Shown here one piece after another: positions 48,473-60,126 of a DNA stretch of 64,000 bases. The DNA is taken from the NCBI GenBank assembly GCA_029204225.1, contig CM055111.1, positions 45,053,815 through 45,117,814 of the forward strand. The letters run 5' to 3'. A program made the translations under genes and the position numbers. How positions within the stretch are numbered: the first letter of the stretch is position 1; each line of letters begins with the position of its first letter. The notes beneath the pieces were generated by a model that searched no databases, had not been told where the DNA came from, and was given only the letters and a program-made list of their open reading frames with translations. Source of the DNA: Diphasiastrum complanatum (Eukaryota; Streptophyta; Lycopodiopsida; Lycopodiales; Lycopodiaceae).

Positions 48473-51204
48473 GATCTTGCTTGTAACACAATAATATTGC
48501 TTGTATGATCAGCTTTCCTATTGACAACCAATGCTAGTCTGATCTTTATGGTGTTATTGTACTTAGGAGATCGAAAATACATGTGTAGAGCATCCCACAC
48601 ATGTGAATTCAACAAGCTTCTTTCAATTAACAGATCCAATGTAATCTACGTATCAGATTCTACTTCTAACATCACAATTGACATCCCAAAACTACGAATA
48701 ACTCAATGGTCACAAAGATATCAATTATTAATTCAACTAAATGAATTTAATCTAGGAAATTAATATCCGGTATTCAACAATTATTCACAGAGATTACTGA
48801 AATCCTAACTGCAAAATACATTTTCCAAATCACACTTACTACCACTGATGTCCACTCTTCTTCCCTCCTTACAGTTTTTAGTTCGCTGAAAACCTATTTC
48901 AACTAAGGTACTAAGAAGATGTAACGACATTAGTAAATGTTTAAAAATTAATTACTGTAGGAAAAAATCTGAAACAATTGCATGTCTATCCTATGTCTGG
49001 GCTAAATTACTGATATACAAAAATACTAGCTACTAGTCTGATCTTTTGAATATAATTCACCATAGGATTTAACCGGAAACAAAATTAGTTTTTTAATTCC
49101 TATCATTACAATTGTCCCAATAAAATTAGACGGTTTTTTCATTTATTGACTGGTCTAGCATTACTCCGTTAATATTGACAAAAACTATTTAAACTCAAAA
49201 TATGAAATCACATGGATGGAAATCCTACCAATAGGATCTCAATAACTCTTAAATTGTATCCAACAAAATTTTATTGTTCGGATAAAGAGTTCTATCACCT
49301 CCCGTCATATCTGGTCATTTCATGTTGTTTGACTGTTTTATATTCAATTTTCACAAGTATCATGCCCAAACGTTCACTTGATCCATTTCCAATGATCAAT
49401 ATCAATTAGAAATATCCTGGACAAGTAACAACTTTCAAACTTTTAACCAAGTTCGAGAATCACAAAGGGATTAAAATTTGAACTTTTTATCTGGGAAGAA
49501 CTCAGCTTCCAAAGTTTAGTCACCATCAAGCACAGTACCTAAAAAATTGAATTTTCTTAAAGTGGGTACCTTCTTGGAAAAAAAATAACCATGAGGAACA
49601 AATATCTTGTTGTTTATCCTAAATCCGTGAACCCTAGTTCACCGACTCACTGTTAGGATAACAAGATTTAAATTGTTTCACCCATATACTTATGTTTCAG
49701 TATAAAAAGGACAAATTGTTCCCATGCATCTCTGGAAAAGTAGCCAATGATGGAATACCATTACCTATCATAGGCTCCCTTTTCATGCAAAAATACTCCA
49801 AACATATCCCTTGCAAAAAACCAAGCACCCAAAAAATTCATGCAGCTTAGCACAACCACCAATCAGTTGCCACCATATCCACACAAGTCCTAATAGCCGC
49901 CATCCTAATGGACTTTTGAGAGCCTATCATCTCCAAACCATCGAGAGAGAGCTCTGAAGCTCCATAGCAGGATCATGTGAGAGCATGAGGACAAGGGAGG
50001 GAGATCTAGGCAGGTCGCTAATCACAGATCCATCAACGGTTCTGAATCTTCCAAGATCAATCCAGAACAACCGTTTATGACCTCCATGCAGTCCTAGTGA
50101 AGCACTCCTTGGCTGACTAATCCGTTGTCAGACACGCTCCTTCACTAATCCTTTCCAATGACTCCATTCAAAACTGGAATGAGCTGGATTCATTTCTCAT
50201 GCAACTTCTTTGAAGAATTCCAAGTTTCTGCTAGAAACCAGTTTCCTAGGGGATGCTTCAAACTCAAATCCATTGCAAGAAGACGAGCTTCCAGCCACTC
50301 TTGAAGAATCCATTAGAAGAGGAATCCAATCCAGAGCTTCAAGGAGGTCATTATCAGAATATGGGCAACAAATGAAGGCTTGCCAGAGGAGGCATGCCGG
50401 TTAACACTACTCCTGCCTTCACCTATCTTACGCGTTCTGACAGTCCACACAGAGGATTCAGGGCTCAATAAACCGCCTGTTTGTTACGGCATCATCCATC
50501 TATAACCAAAAGACAGAGACACAAGTATTAACAAACATGACAAACAAATTTCTTGGTCCAATAGGGTTATCTTTTGGAGAATCAACCCCATGTTTGTCTT
50601 GCAGGGAACAACAATTGAACTAATCACATTCTGGCTAAGCGACTGCAGGACACGACTGACTGTCCATCGCTCAGAAATTGGGACTTCAAAAGTTCAGAAA
50701 CTTCGTCAACATTTCTTCTAATCAATGTTCCTAAGCATGCAGATTCACTGGAGGATCTACTTAGGCAAACCTTTTAATCCTCAATCTGCAGCCACCATAA
50801 TCCTAACCAATATTGTCTACAGTCCATAGAAGCTGAAAAGAATCAAATTCATTGACAATTTTACAATGAACTCAAACAAGATGTCAGAATTTGGAACATT
50901 ATGGACTCACATAGCAGATCCTTCTACATCATTTGAAAGTTTCCTCAAGAAACTGGAATTTACAAGTGAATTCACACAAATTCTCAACATCATTCAATCA
51001 AAATTAACCTTGTAGAAGAGCACTCTACCATAACTTCGAAAAGTATGCTACTTATCCGAAATTTGTGAATCCAACTCCGTAATTTCCTTGAGAAAAAAAC
51101 AGCACTCCAACCGGGATGTAATCCAAGTGCTTCAACTTCCAAATCGATGTAGGCTTGTCTCCACGCCTATCCAAGACCGCATCTTAGCCGGGCTCTGATA
51201 CCAA
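48473..51204. other. LARD interior, right part, with PBS at 51190-51204
   Basis: About 2.7 kb without conserved coding frames. On the minus strand it starts with TTGGTATCAGAGCCC (initiator-Met primer site). The small ORFs present are short, unconserved and lack known motifs. Confidence 0.65.
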
Positions 51205-51677
51205 TGTAGAGACCCTAAAGGATTGCCCCTAAGACGAGAATAGGAGAACACAATAAGAGAGACTATGGAGCCAAACCGCCCAACCAACCCAAAACCTGGA
51301 TCTAGCCCCCAAGCCATGCCATGTGAAGCAAGAGGAGAAGAGAGAAACTGGTAACCTAAACCCAATATATCGACAGGAGAATCCTTACCTCATTATATAG
51401 AGAGTAGAGTCCTATGCATGAAACCATGCAACCCCCATGCAGGTAAACTATAAATAGGTCTCATCTCTTCATGCAGTCCTCCTGCCTATATTCGTCACAC
51501 AGACATGCAATACTCCATATGTCTCAATTAGAGTGTCTGGGTCCTCTCAAGGTAATTAGTCACAAATAGGCCTTGACATGGAATTAAATCTCGACGTGAC
51601 CAATAATCTCGAACACTGGAGGGCCGGTCTACCATATTAGGACTATTCTAGGTCCTTAACTGAATATGGCCATAACA
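51205..51677 (-). repeat. LARD 5' LTR
   Basis: TGTAGAGACCC to GGCCATAACA; partner of 41734-42205. Confidence 0.92.
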
Positions 51678-52455
51678 CTTTCCCAAGTATGGTGGATTTG
51701 CAAGAGGTTTATGATTCTAGCAAAAGGAGGATATACTTCCATTTATCAAGTTGGAGAGGAGGAGGCTATGTTCTCAAGGGAAAAATTCAAGGGAAAGGGC
51801 AAAAGCAAGTGGTCAAAGGGTCTGGGTCAAGATCAAGGTGAGCCTTCTACTTTTGTTGGCAAGAAGAAAGATAGACCCAAGTTAAAATGCTTTTATTGTG
51901 GAGTCAAAGGGCATTTTGCAAGTGATTGCTTCAAGAAAAAGAGAAATAAAGATGATAATCAAGGCAATTTCATTTTTGATGAGGATGGTGTTGGTGATCA
52001 AAACTCAAATGATGCTGCTTTTTTTATGTCTTCTTGTTTGCTAACCAATGATGGAGATATTGATCCATGGTGGATTGATAGTGGAGCAAGCTTCCATATG
52101 ACATGTCACAAAGAGTACCTTACTTCTTTTGTGCCTTATGAAGGAGAGAAAAAGGTCATCAACATGGCCAATGGTGGTAAAGTTGTTATCAAGGGCATTG
52201 GTACTATTCCTATTTTTCTCTCATCTACAAATAGGAATGTTCATTGAAGAATGTTTTGTTTATACCTTCCATTACTAAGAATGTGCTTAGTGTGTGTCAA
52301 ATGGTTGACAAAGGGCTCAAAGTGGAATTTTTTGGTGATTCTTGTTTAATCAAAAGGAATGGAGTCTTGATTGCTCAAGGCAAGAGACAATGTGAGCTCT
52401 ACAAACTTGATGGATTTGTTGGTTTTAACCGTGGTGGTTTGAAGGCATAGAAACA
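51678..52455 (+). pseudogene. copia-4 gag C-terminus and protease
   Basis: Resumes the gag cut at 41733. FSREKFKGKGKSKWSKGLGQ leads to the zinc knuckle CFYCGVKGHFASDC and then protease DPWWIDSGASFHMTCHKEYL with an intact DSGAS active site. A frameshift at 52244 moves the rest (NVLFIPSITKNVLSVCQMVD and EFFGDSCLIKRNGVLIAQGK) to another frame; the sequence up to GLKA then ends in TAG. Confidence 0.88.
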
Positions 52456-53152
52456 AGTTGGTGAGCTTTGTTGAATGTCAAAGTCACAAATGTTGTTTTA
52501 TTCTAGATCTAGCTCAAGATCTAAGATGCCTTTTCATTTAGTACATTTGTATGTGCATTGTACTAGTTCTTTGAGTAATGGAGGAGCAAAGATGTTTGTG
52601 ACTTGCATTGATGACTTAGTAGATATTGTTGGACTTATCTTTTAAAGAGTGAGGATTTCATATTTGATGTCTTTCTCAAGTTCAAGAATGTTGTGGAACA
52701 TGAAGATTTTTAGGTAAGAAGCCAAGGATGGAGTATTTGAATATCTTTGGTAGTACTTGCTATATCAACTCGTCTTTTGGATTCTTTGAGGGAGTATTTG
52801 TTGGATATAGTGAAGTAAGGAAAGCTTATAGGGTTTACATTCCTAAGTCAAAGAAAGTTCACATTTCTAAGAGGAGAATGTGGATAAGCTTGATGTTGTT
52901 GATGTTGATCAATCTAACATTTTTGATGGTGATGAAGATGGTTCTTTGGATGGTGATGGTGGAGATGCTTCTCCAAGTCAAGTTCTTAGAAGGTCCTCAA
53001 GGGGAAGACAAAAGCCATCTAGGGTTACATATGATGAGAAGGGTAAGCAAGTGGAAGTGACTCATTTTGGTTTACTCACATGTTTTGGTGTATCTTCTTG
53101 TCTAGATGATGCTATGCAAGTGGATGTTTCACTTCTATTTAGTCTCAAGTAA
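52456..53152 (+). pseudogene. copia-4 integrase remnants
   Basis: Eroded integrase: 52496-52700 has only fragments such as MFVTCIDDLVDIVGLIF (from the FIDD..R.TW region). 52728-52870 encodes LNIFGSTCYINSSFGFFEGV and FVGYSEVRKAYRVYIPKSKK (end of the integrase domain). 52880-53152 encodes an acidic linker with SQVLRRSSRGRQKPSRVTYD, typical of the stretch before copia reverse transcriptase. The polymerase is absent. Confidence 0.8.
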
Positions 53153-53920
53153 AACTTGCTTAAAAATTGGATAAAATGTCTACATGTTACGGTTGTCTAA
53201 GTGTCATTGTATTAAGCCATTGTGTTTCAAGTGATTCACAGATTTCATTTTAGAAGACTTCAAATGCATGGTAGATATGTATCAAATTAATTTTAAATGA
53301 AGTCGAATTGGGTCAACTGAGAAGATATTATATATAAGTATATGAATTTGAACTTTAATGTCTTAGGAAGAATTTTATGAAAAATTCATTGTATTTTTAT
53401 TATGTTTCAATGCAATCAATGTGTAAACTTTGAGAATTTTTCTTGTGTGCATTAGTGAAGGTGTGGGGTTAAAATGCCAAGTGAAATAATATTACACATA
53501 GCAACTTCATCTTTAAGAAGGTATTACATCCTATGACTACACATAAGTTATAAAAGCTTACGAAAAAAGCAATTCTTCAAATAACATAATGTTAGAAATA
53601 TGCAAAAAAATGCCACTTGTTTGAATCAATAAAAACTAATCACTATTAGAGTTATTGAAGCAATTTATATCAACTTAAAGGGATGATAAAGGATTAAAAA
53701 TGAGAAGTGGTGAGAGGCATTGAGATACAAGTTGATGTCCATAGCTTTCCTCAAGTATTATAAGTATACCATTAACTCCATCTTTTCTCTTGAGCATGTC
53801 TAGTTCTCCAAAATCATCTATATTAACTCCAAGCTTGTAGAAAAAAATTATTACAAAAGAGTATCATTTTCAAGTCCACCAAAATCACAACCAGGATGTT
53901 GGAGCCATTAAACATAGTAA
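53153..53920. other. No recognisable feature
   Basis: AT-rich; no frame, LTR or primer site recognised. Confidence 0.35.
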
Positions 53921-54320
53921 CATTCAATGCAACTACGGAAATGATAATGCATGAGTTTGAGAAGCTTGGCTAAAAATAACAAACACAGTTGGAGAAAATG
54001 CAAGCTCGATTCAATGCTAAACTGAAAGCATTAGAAGATTAGCATGCCCAAGTTAGTCATAACAAAACACTGCATAATATATATGCTAATAGGGAGAATG
54101 TTTGGTGCACCATATGTGTTGGGAATCATACAATGAACGAGTGTCCAATAAGGAAGTGACATATGATAGACACATATTCTCATTTATTTAATATCAGCCA
54201 CGAGACATCATTTTATTCTTCTAATCCAAGAGATCCAACACTATCAAAGTATGGATATCATGAAGGTCCAATTCGTAGCTTAATTCATTTCAATTTTGGA
54301 CTTTTCTACTGTTATACATT
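53921..54320 (+). pseudogene. Gypsy gag zinc-knuckle remnant
   Basis: Heavily decayed coding sequence. QLEKMQARFNAKLKALED is followed, after a TAG, by NREN VWCTICVGNHTMNECPIRK, a CCHC zinc knuckle (C-x2-C-x4-H-x4-C), then a further Ser/Tyr-rich stretch. No capsid core or protease adjoins it. Confidence 0.6.
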
Positions 54321-54879
54321 TGAAATGATGGACACGCACTGAAAAAGTCTATTAAGTTTCGAATCATTTTATGAAGAGACTTTTTGTTGTAACAGTTGTA
54401 CATTTGCATATAGTTCTAATTAACCTCAATGAGCATCCGGATGCATTCCTGTATGCTGTTAATTTACTAAGGTGCCGTGTCGTATGATGGACGCTATGTG
54501 AAAACGAGGCACCGATAAGAATCCATTCGTTCGGTTAAACAATTTGGATGGGCTACAAATTAATGTGCACTATAACCTCACTACAACGGCCCGAAGAGCT
54601 ATAGGAGTACTGCTCATCCATCCTATGGGCTATAAAAACAAGCACATTAGAATCTAAAATCTCTACAGAATTGAAGGAAATGAGGCCAAAATAGTACCTA
54701 CACATTTACATAGAAATTTGACTTGTCAATCACAACACTGCAGTAGTGCTTGTACAGGTGAATAATTCATAGCTGACTGTAGCTGCTTGATGAAATCGTG
54801 CTGGCATTATGTCTACAGATCTGCCTGCTGCCAAAGTGATACTAGGGTAGCACCTAGTTGCATCCTGTGATCCTTGTAA
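54321..54879. other. No recognisable gene; 3' side of the membrane-protein gene
   Basis: No conserved frame. The right part probably contains the 3' untranslated region of the minus-strand gene that ends at 54880. Confidence 0.35.
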
Positions 54880-55386
54880 CTAATAAGCGCGTCTTCGTCT
54901 TGACAATCTGTAGTATTGACTTCTTGAGGTCGTTGCCCTGCTAAACCTGCAGAAACAATGCAAAGGATTACTGAAGCAGACCATAAAAGGTCGCCTTTCC
55001 AATTTACAACTAGCAATTCTCACTACTTACCTTCGCAATAGCGGATGCCACGAATCTTCGATCGATGTGTGATACCAGATCAAGATCAAAGTGATGACCA
55101 GTAGAAGGCCGATACTCAAACTGGAGCCACCAAGCTGAGAAAAGGAAGGACGTCCCTGAGTCGAGTATAATGAAAATCTATGTGATGATATTAGCAGCTG
55201 GACCGCAAGTAAGAGAAAGAGAGGTAGTAACACCACCGAAACACTGAGGCCACGTAGGGCTTGAGTTGCCATAATGACGTAAGAATCTTGGCTCACATAC
55301 AACGGTGCCAGAACTAATACGATCACTATACAAAACAGCAGAAGAACGGGTAGCGAGTATGGCTCGGATGCAGGTACCCTTGCCAT
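54880..55386 (-). CDS. Putative three-helix membrane protein, two exons (host gene)
   Basis: A two-exon gene on the minus strand: exon 1 55386-55031, an 84-base intron (donor AAG/GTAAGT, acceptor CTGCAG/G) and exon 2 54946-54880, giving 141 codons including TAG. The first ATG follows an in-frame stop. The protein has three hydrophobic segments: about residues 12-31 (LPVLLLFCIVIVLVLAPLYV), 49-67 (VSVVLLPLFLLLAVQLLIS) and 89-104 (SLSIGLLLVITLILIW). It ends in an Arg-rich tail (LSRRRRAY). I do not recognise the family. The clean splice phase and absence of retroelement motifs suggest a real host gene. Reading through the donor instead would end after RR with TAA. Confidence 0.58.
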
Positions 55387-56023
55387 ACTGACAGAACGAT
55401 AAGCCTTGAGCTATTAATTTCAAATTAGACTTCAAAGTTTTCTTGCACCAGTTTGGGAATCTGTAGATTCAAAAAAGTAAGCCCGTCTGTATAATCAGAT
55501 AATGCCAAAGGAATTATCCTCTGGAACTGAAGGACGAATTTATGGAAAGAAAGAAACTGAGTTAGTACGCTACGGTTACTACATGAAGACGGAATAACAG
55601 TTCGACAGGTAAGAATGGAGAGCGTTGTAAAAGCGGCAAAGTTTTAGCTGAGTTAATTCATCAGTCAAAATGGTTTATTTCCAAGATAGAGGGGATATGC
55701 AGACGAATGAAGAGCCTAGATATACTCCATTCCATGCCAGCAGAGAAAGAAAGGCTGTGTGAAAAGCAATAAGATCAGCGTCAATTCACAATGCATCTTA
55801 AAGGGTTCTGCTTGACAGAACATGAAAAGCACTTAGGCCAATAACTTGGTAAAAGATCTCCACCCGACTGAGATACCATCAAACCATGAAAACCAAAGCA
55901 TCATGGTTCGCAAGTTGAATTAAGAAATTGAAACTTACAACTGCAAATTTATACCCAATTGAAACCAGTAAGCCATGAAAACTTGTCCTTTATACTTTCC
56001 AAGTTTGAAGCAAGAACCCAGAG

Positions 56024-56109
<86 letters not shown>

Positions 56110-56270
56110 TGTGTGATAAGACGAGGTAGAATCGAGGAAGCAAGGTGAACTGAAGCGAAGGCCCCAGAAAAGAGAGAAAGGAAAGGTGCGGGCTACGGTG
56201 GAGACAGTTGTCAAGGGTGAAAAATAGGTTACAGATTTTTATTTGTAAAAGCACAAAATGGGACCACAAA
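55387..56270. other. Upstream region of the membrane-protein gene
   Basis: Probably holds its 5' untranslated region and promoter. Directly before the ATG, the minus strand reads TTCTGTCAG/T, a possible acceptor of a 5'-UTR intron. The only clear feature is the compound microsatellite at 56023-56106. Confidence 0.4.
56023..56106. repeat. Compound TG/GA microsatellite
   Basis: (TG)n from about 56027 to 56061 passes directly into (AG)n to 56106. Confidence 0.95.
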
Positions 56271-56967
56271 TCCTATTGTACTCCATGATCAAGGAAAAAA
56301 AGAAAGAAGAAGGTATTCCTTGTACTAAGATTTTGATGATCCTCTCACCACAAGTGTATTCCATGATACCAAGATTTTGTTGAAGCTCTCACCCCATTGG
56401 CTCACACCTGTCCAAATTCATCACAAATTCACTTCTATGGGTTGATGAAGCTTGCACTTGTTGTAAAAGTATCTACTAGTCTTTTGTGCTACTTGCTACT
56501 CTACATGGTAAAAGGTGTGCACCTATGTGACAATTAGATGGACTCAATGATGAAGAGTAGCAAGGATCTAATTGTGACATAGGTGCACCTTTGGGTGTAC
56601 CATATAGAGTAGGAAGTAGCACAAAAGAAACTATTAGATACTTTCACAAAACACATATATATACGCACACATATATATACGAATAAATATACATATATAT
56701 GTACACGTTTTTATTTATTCATTTATTTTTACGGTGAGGTGTTAAATAAAGGAGTTTATCACTAAACAATAAAAAATCTTTGAAAAATTTAGCTACAAAG
56801 ACATTCAAAAGGACACTATGGAGTAAAACCACCCAAACTAGCAAGAAGCTCTAGATAAATCAACCTGAGCTTTACCTCCCAAGCGTAAGTATGTTAATGG
56901 TTAATGGGTTTTGACGATCTGCGAGTAAATTTTTTGCAATTTGTTCTACCCATGGATTACCCATGGT
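56271..56967. other. No recognisable gene
   Basis: Contains ACATATATATAC-type AT tracts (56645-56705) and, near 56800-56850, GGACACTATGGAGTAAAACCACCC, resembling a short piece of the LARD LTR (GAGACTATGGAGCCAAACC). Nothing else is recognised. Confidence 0.4.
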
Positions 56968-57720
56968 TCATCGATACTTTGTAGCCCTAATAGCATCCTC
57001 TAGGAATTTTGGATGGTTCCTACGAACATCCACTTGGTAATCTTTTGGTAACCCATCAATAAACATTAACATTTGTACCTTTGGTGGAATGTCACTATAA
57101 AGTGGATTCAGGTACTCATGAAAATCTTGAATAAATTGTTCCAAACCTTTATTCATTGTTAAATGACTCAACTTTTGAAAGTGTTCATAGTCATCTAATA
57201 GTGGTAGGAAGTATTCCCTAAAAACTATGAAAAAATCATCCCATGCAAGGTTGATTGCCTTTTGCAACTAGGTCATCCCACCATACTAAAGCTCTTCCTT
57301 CAAGGAACATAATTACACTGGACAACTTTTCACATTCAGGGAATTGGTTCATGCCAAAGTATTTGTTTCATACAGCAAGCCATGAACTTACCACTTGCAA
57401 GTTCCTATCTTTCTTCTCCCCCTTAAACAATTTTATGGGAGGTGGAACTACATGCTTCTTCTTCTAGTTGGCTAACCTAGACTCTAAGTCATGGTACATT
57501 CTTAGAATCAATTCCCTGAGATTATTTTTCCCATTTCAGGACCGTATTATAATGTTGCTTAGCTTGTTTTTTTTGTCATAGGTCCTGCCATCTTGTCCTC
57601 CTTCAATATAACTGATTGAGAATATGTTCATCAATAAGTTCTGCCTCTCCATCGTAAGTCAAATCATGAATAACATGTATTAGATCATCTTCAATCGGAT
57701 CTGGAATCGGTTCAGTTGAT
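56968..57720 (-). pseudogene. Gypsy gag capsid fragment
   Basis: Minus-strand gag. Upstream pieces in shifted frames encode EDDLIHVIHDLTYDGEAELI, then LSSVIMFLEGRALVWWDDL. The open part 57267-56968 encodes AWDDFFIVFREYFLPLLDDY, FIQDFHEYLNPLYSDIPPKV and MFIDGLPKDYQVDVRRNHP, a Retrotrans_gag core. It is downstream of the protease fragment on the same strand, the reverse of normal order. Confidence 0.82.
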
Positions 57721-57839
57721 ATCCAAGCTAGGTTCATTATATTTAATGAAAAAGTAAAGGCATATCCAAAGTTTGATCAAGTAAAAAAATTTCGCTCAAT
57801 TCGGATTGATTATCTTAATGGCACATATATCCTGCTGTA

Positions 57840-58131
57840 CAATCCACTATTGCAGAGCTAGATTTCAATTGACAGTGTTAGTTTGAGAGTCATAATGAAC
57901 TCTTAGAGTCTTCACTTGTCGATTACAGGTATGATCTGGTGTTGATGAATCATCATTCTCTCTTTGGACTATTGGCTTGATCATCCAAGTGATTGGATCT
58001 ACTTTGACTGCACGCTCACGATTCTCAAAAGTAATTTTGTCGGTGTCCCAATTATGAATTACTTGCTCAACTTGTAACCATGGACCTCCCAATAAAACTT
58101 GATATACATTTGGTGCGTCAGGTAAGTCCAT
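57840..58131 (-). pseudogene. Gypsy protease C-terminal fragment
   Basis: Encodes MDLPDAPNVYQVLLGGPWLQ and VEQVIHNWDTDKITFENRER, matching the protease end of gypsy-4 (YRILLGRPCLRVVQVIHD). The conserved GR of the LLGR motif reads GG. The active-site half should lie at 58140-58340, but frames are broken there. Confidence 0.78.
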
Positions 58132-58139
58132 TACTACAA

Positions 58140-59202
58140 AAGTAATGACAAATTACACTCCAACTATTTTGACAGGTACATCTTCAACCATTCCTCTCAG
58201 ACGACTTGTTATTTGCTCAGCTTGCTTAATGGCAAAAGTGGTTGGCTTCAATTTGATAAGTTCTCATTTTGCACATAACTTGGTTGAAATCAAATTAACT
58301 CTCGAACCTCCATCAATCACGGTTGCTTCTTACTAAACTGTTTATGTTGTGTTGGCAAGGTGATGTTTTTCTGCTCACTTTCTCAGGCTACTCCCACATT
58401 GAGTACTTAGTTCGATTCTTCAAACCCAACACAAAAAAGTGGCTTCTGATGGACTGGTGGTTCCGTCTAAGTCAATCTTTCTACTAATACTTCTTTTGCT
58501 TTCGGCACCAGCTTAAGAAATTCTTCCAGTGTAATATCCATGTTATTGGACAACATATTCGTAATCATTTCCGTTTGTGGTGCTTCTAGTTCTGTCATCT
58601 TGATAGGTTCTTCATGATGGTGCAACTGTGTATTAACATCTGTTCTTGGATCTGCTTGTGGCATAGATGGAGAAGGGACTTCGGCTACTGCTTTAGCAAC
58701 ATCTATGGCTTCTTCTTTTTGCAACTATTTAATCCATTGCCTCATCATGTCTTGGTATCTCTTCTTTTCTGTTTTGAAATTCGGATACACGCCTGATGCA
58801 GTAGGTATATCTGTAGTGGGTGCAGACTAGATCAACTAGAATTCCTTTATGTTTCTGAGCTCCGGTAACAACCATCAAAGGTCCAAGTGGTTTAGATTGA
58901 ACTACTGGCCTTTTCTTGATTGTAATCAAGTTTACTGGAGCAGTAACCGGAGGTGGTTTGGGTCTTGTAGGACAATTTTTATAACAATGTCCATAACCAC
59001 AGTCTCTAAAAAATGGTATAAACTTTTCTTTGTTTGGACATTCAGAAACTCTATGGTTTTCTCCGCATGCAAAACATCCAAGTGGTGCTCTGGTCCATTG
59101 TCTAGATCCATTGTCTAGCTCCTTGTTGTTGCCCGACAACATAGATAGCATACTACTCTGAAGGATCACTCTTGTGATCATTGTTATAGTTCCATTGCTC
59201 AT
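58140..59202 (-). pseudogene. Gypsy gag tail with zinc knuckle and pre-protease linker
   Basis: 59202-58729 encodes CFACGENHRVSECPNKE (first knuckle) and FFRDCGYGHCYKNCPTRPKP (second), then APVNLITIKKRPVVQSKPLG; 58724-58467 encodes EMITNMLSNNMDITLEEFLK and LVPKAKEVLVERLT. Both parts are shared with gypsy-4 (32164-32735), so this is the same lineage on the opposite strand. 58340-58140 carries protease N-terminal coding remnants in broken frames. Confidence 0.8.
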
Positions 59203-59365
59203 TACCAGAAGAAGGTTATGGTTTCATTAGATTAGCAAGTGGAGCACTCTATTCCGTTGGAGTTGGCAGAGCTAGTCGTTCTGAAAATCCAAGGCCAAAA
59301 TTAAAAGGCTTTTCGTCAGGCCCCTTTGCTAAACTGCAGTATTCGATACTGTAGTTTAGCATACC

Positions 59366-59896
59366 TGTTGGCTGATTCTGACGAATCCCCAAGATACTCG
59401 ACCAGAGCTACCCAGAGCACCTCTCACCTTAGACCGAGGAGGTCTCTAAGAAGACGTACGAACGAAGACTGAGAGCCAAGTATGAGAGCTGAGAAGTACT
59501 AGTTAAGAATGACAAGCGAGAATTGTATAAGCCTCATGGTGCATCCCGAGAGATGAAATGACCATGTAGGAACTAGTATTTCTAGGCAAAGTATTAAATG
59601 CAACTAGACCCCTCTTAAAGAAAGTGGAGTGAGCCACCTTTTGATGGTGACCTCTAGTGGAGAGTATAATTCCATTGGTAATTTGTGAAATGTGGAAATG
59701 CCACTAGGATGCCACCTAAGGAGCTCTCTTGCTTATTTAAGAGACTCCCTCTTTGTAGAGGAAAGCTTTTTGTGTAATGTATCTACTCCATGCTGAAATG
59801 AGAATAACTTCCATGAGTTTGATGCATCATTGAGCTCTCTGATCATGCTTGTTTCTTGAGTTATGCATATATGATCTTGCTCTTCCATTCTTGTTC
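59366..59896 (+). repeat. LTR of family A, copy 2, 3'-truncated
   Basis: TGTTGGCTGATTCTGACG start and close match to 1283-1830. Similarity stops at about CTTCCATTCTTG (59896), some 300 bases short of the LTR end. The left flank (GTAGTTTAGCATACC) has no polypurine tract, so it is not clearly a 3' LTR; it may be solo or part of a rearranged element. Confidence 0.8.
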
Positions 59897-60126
59897 ACAG
59901 ATTCTCTGACTTTGTGAACACGGTTCTTGTGTTTTCTTATCTCTTCTTTAGTTACGATACTTATGGTTTTTCTTCTTATTAGAACAGTTACAAGTGGAAG
60001 CGTTACTCCGATTTCAACATGGATTTTCCAGCCTGTCAGTGAGAGACACAGTTCCGATGCTCAGCTACATGCAGAAACCAGCCATGTAACCATCTTTAGC
60101 TCAAGAGGATCAACATTTTAGAACAG
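59897..60126 (+). other. Exon-like segment between inverted family A LTRs
   Basis: A pyrimidine-rich stretch ending TTCTTATTAG (about 59979) precedes an open frame encoding TSGSVTPISTWIFQPVSERH and SSDAQLHAETSHVTIFSSRG, ending in TAG at 60121. The composition is less AT-rich than its surroundings. I do not recognise the peptide. It may be a last exon of a host gene carried or stranded between two LTRs, or chance. Confidence 0.3.

Larger units (their letters stand above)
41734..51677 (-). mobile_element. LARD-like non-autonomous LTR element holding nested copia-3
   Basis: LTRs at 41734-42205 (3') and 51205-51677 (5'), both about 472 bases, on the minus strand. TTGGTATCAGAGCCC directly follows the 5' LTR (primer site) and AAGGAGGGAAGAA directly precedes the 3' LTR (polypurine tract). 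Without the nested copia-3 the interior is about 4.9 kb and shows no gag or pol, matching the definition of a large retrotransposon derivative. The copia-4 gag frame rejoins across it, but the flanking pentamers (ATTTT / CTTTC) match only partly. Confidence 0.85.
41215..53152 (+). mobile_element. Ty1/copia element copia-4, split by the LARD element
   Basis: Gag starts at 41215 and is interrupted at 41733; it resumes at 51678 with QVW-frame or, better, the frame PSMVDLQEVYDS. After the zinc knuckle come protease, a broken integrase and its C-terminal part up to 53152. Reverse transcriptase and RNase H are missing. No LTR was identified at either end. Confidence 0.8.

Noticed and set aside
55178-55435. 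Alternative minus-strand ORF overlapping the membrane-protein gene
   Set aside because: Shadow frame with no splice logic; the chosen frame gives clean helices and in-phase splicing.
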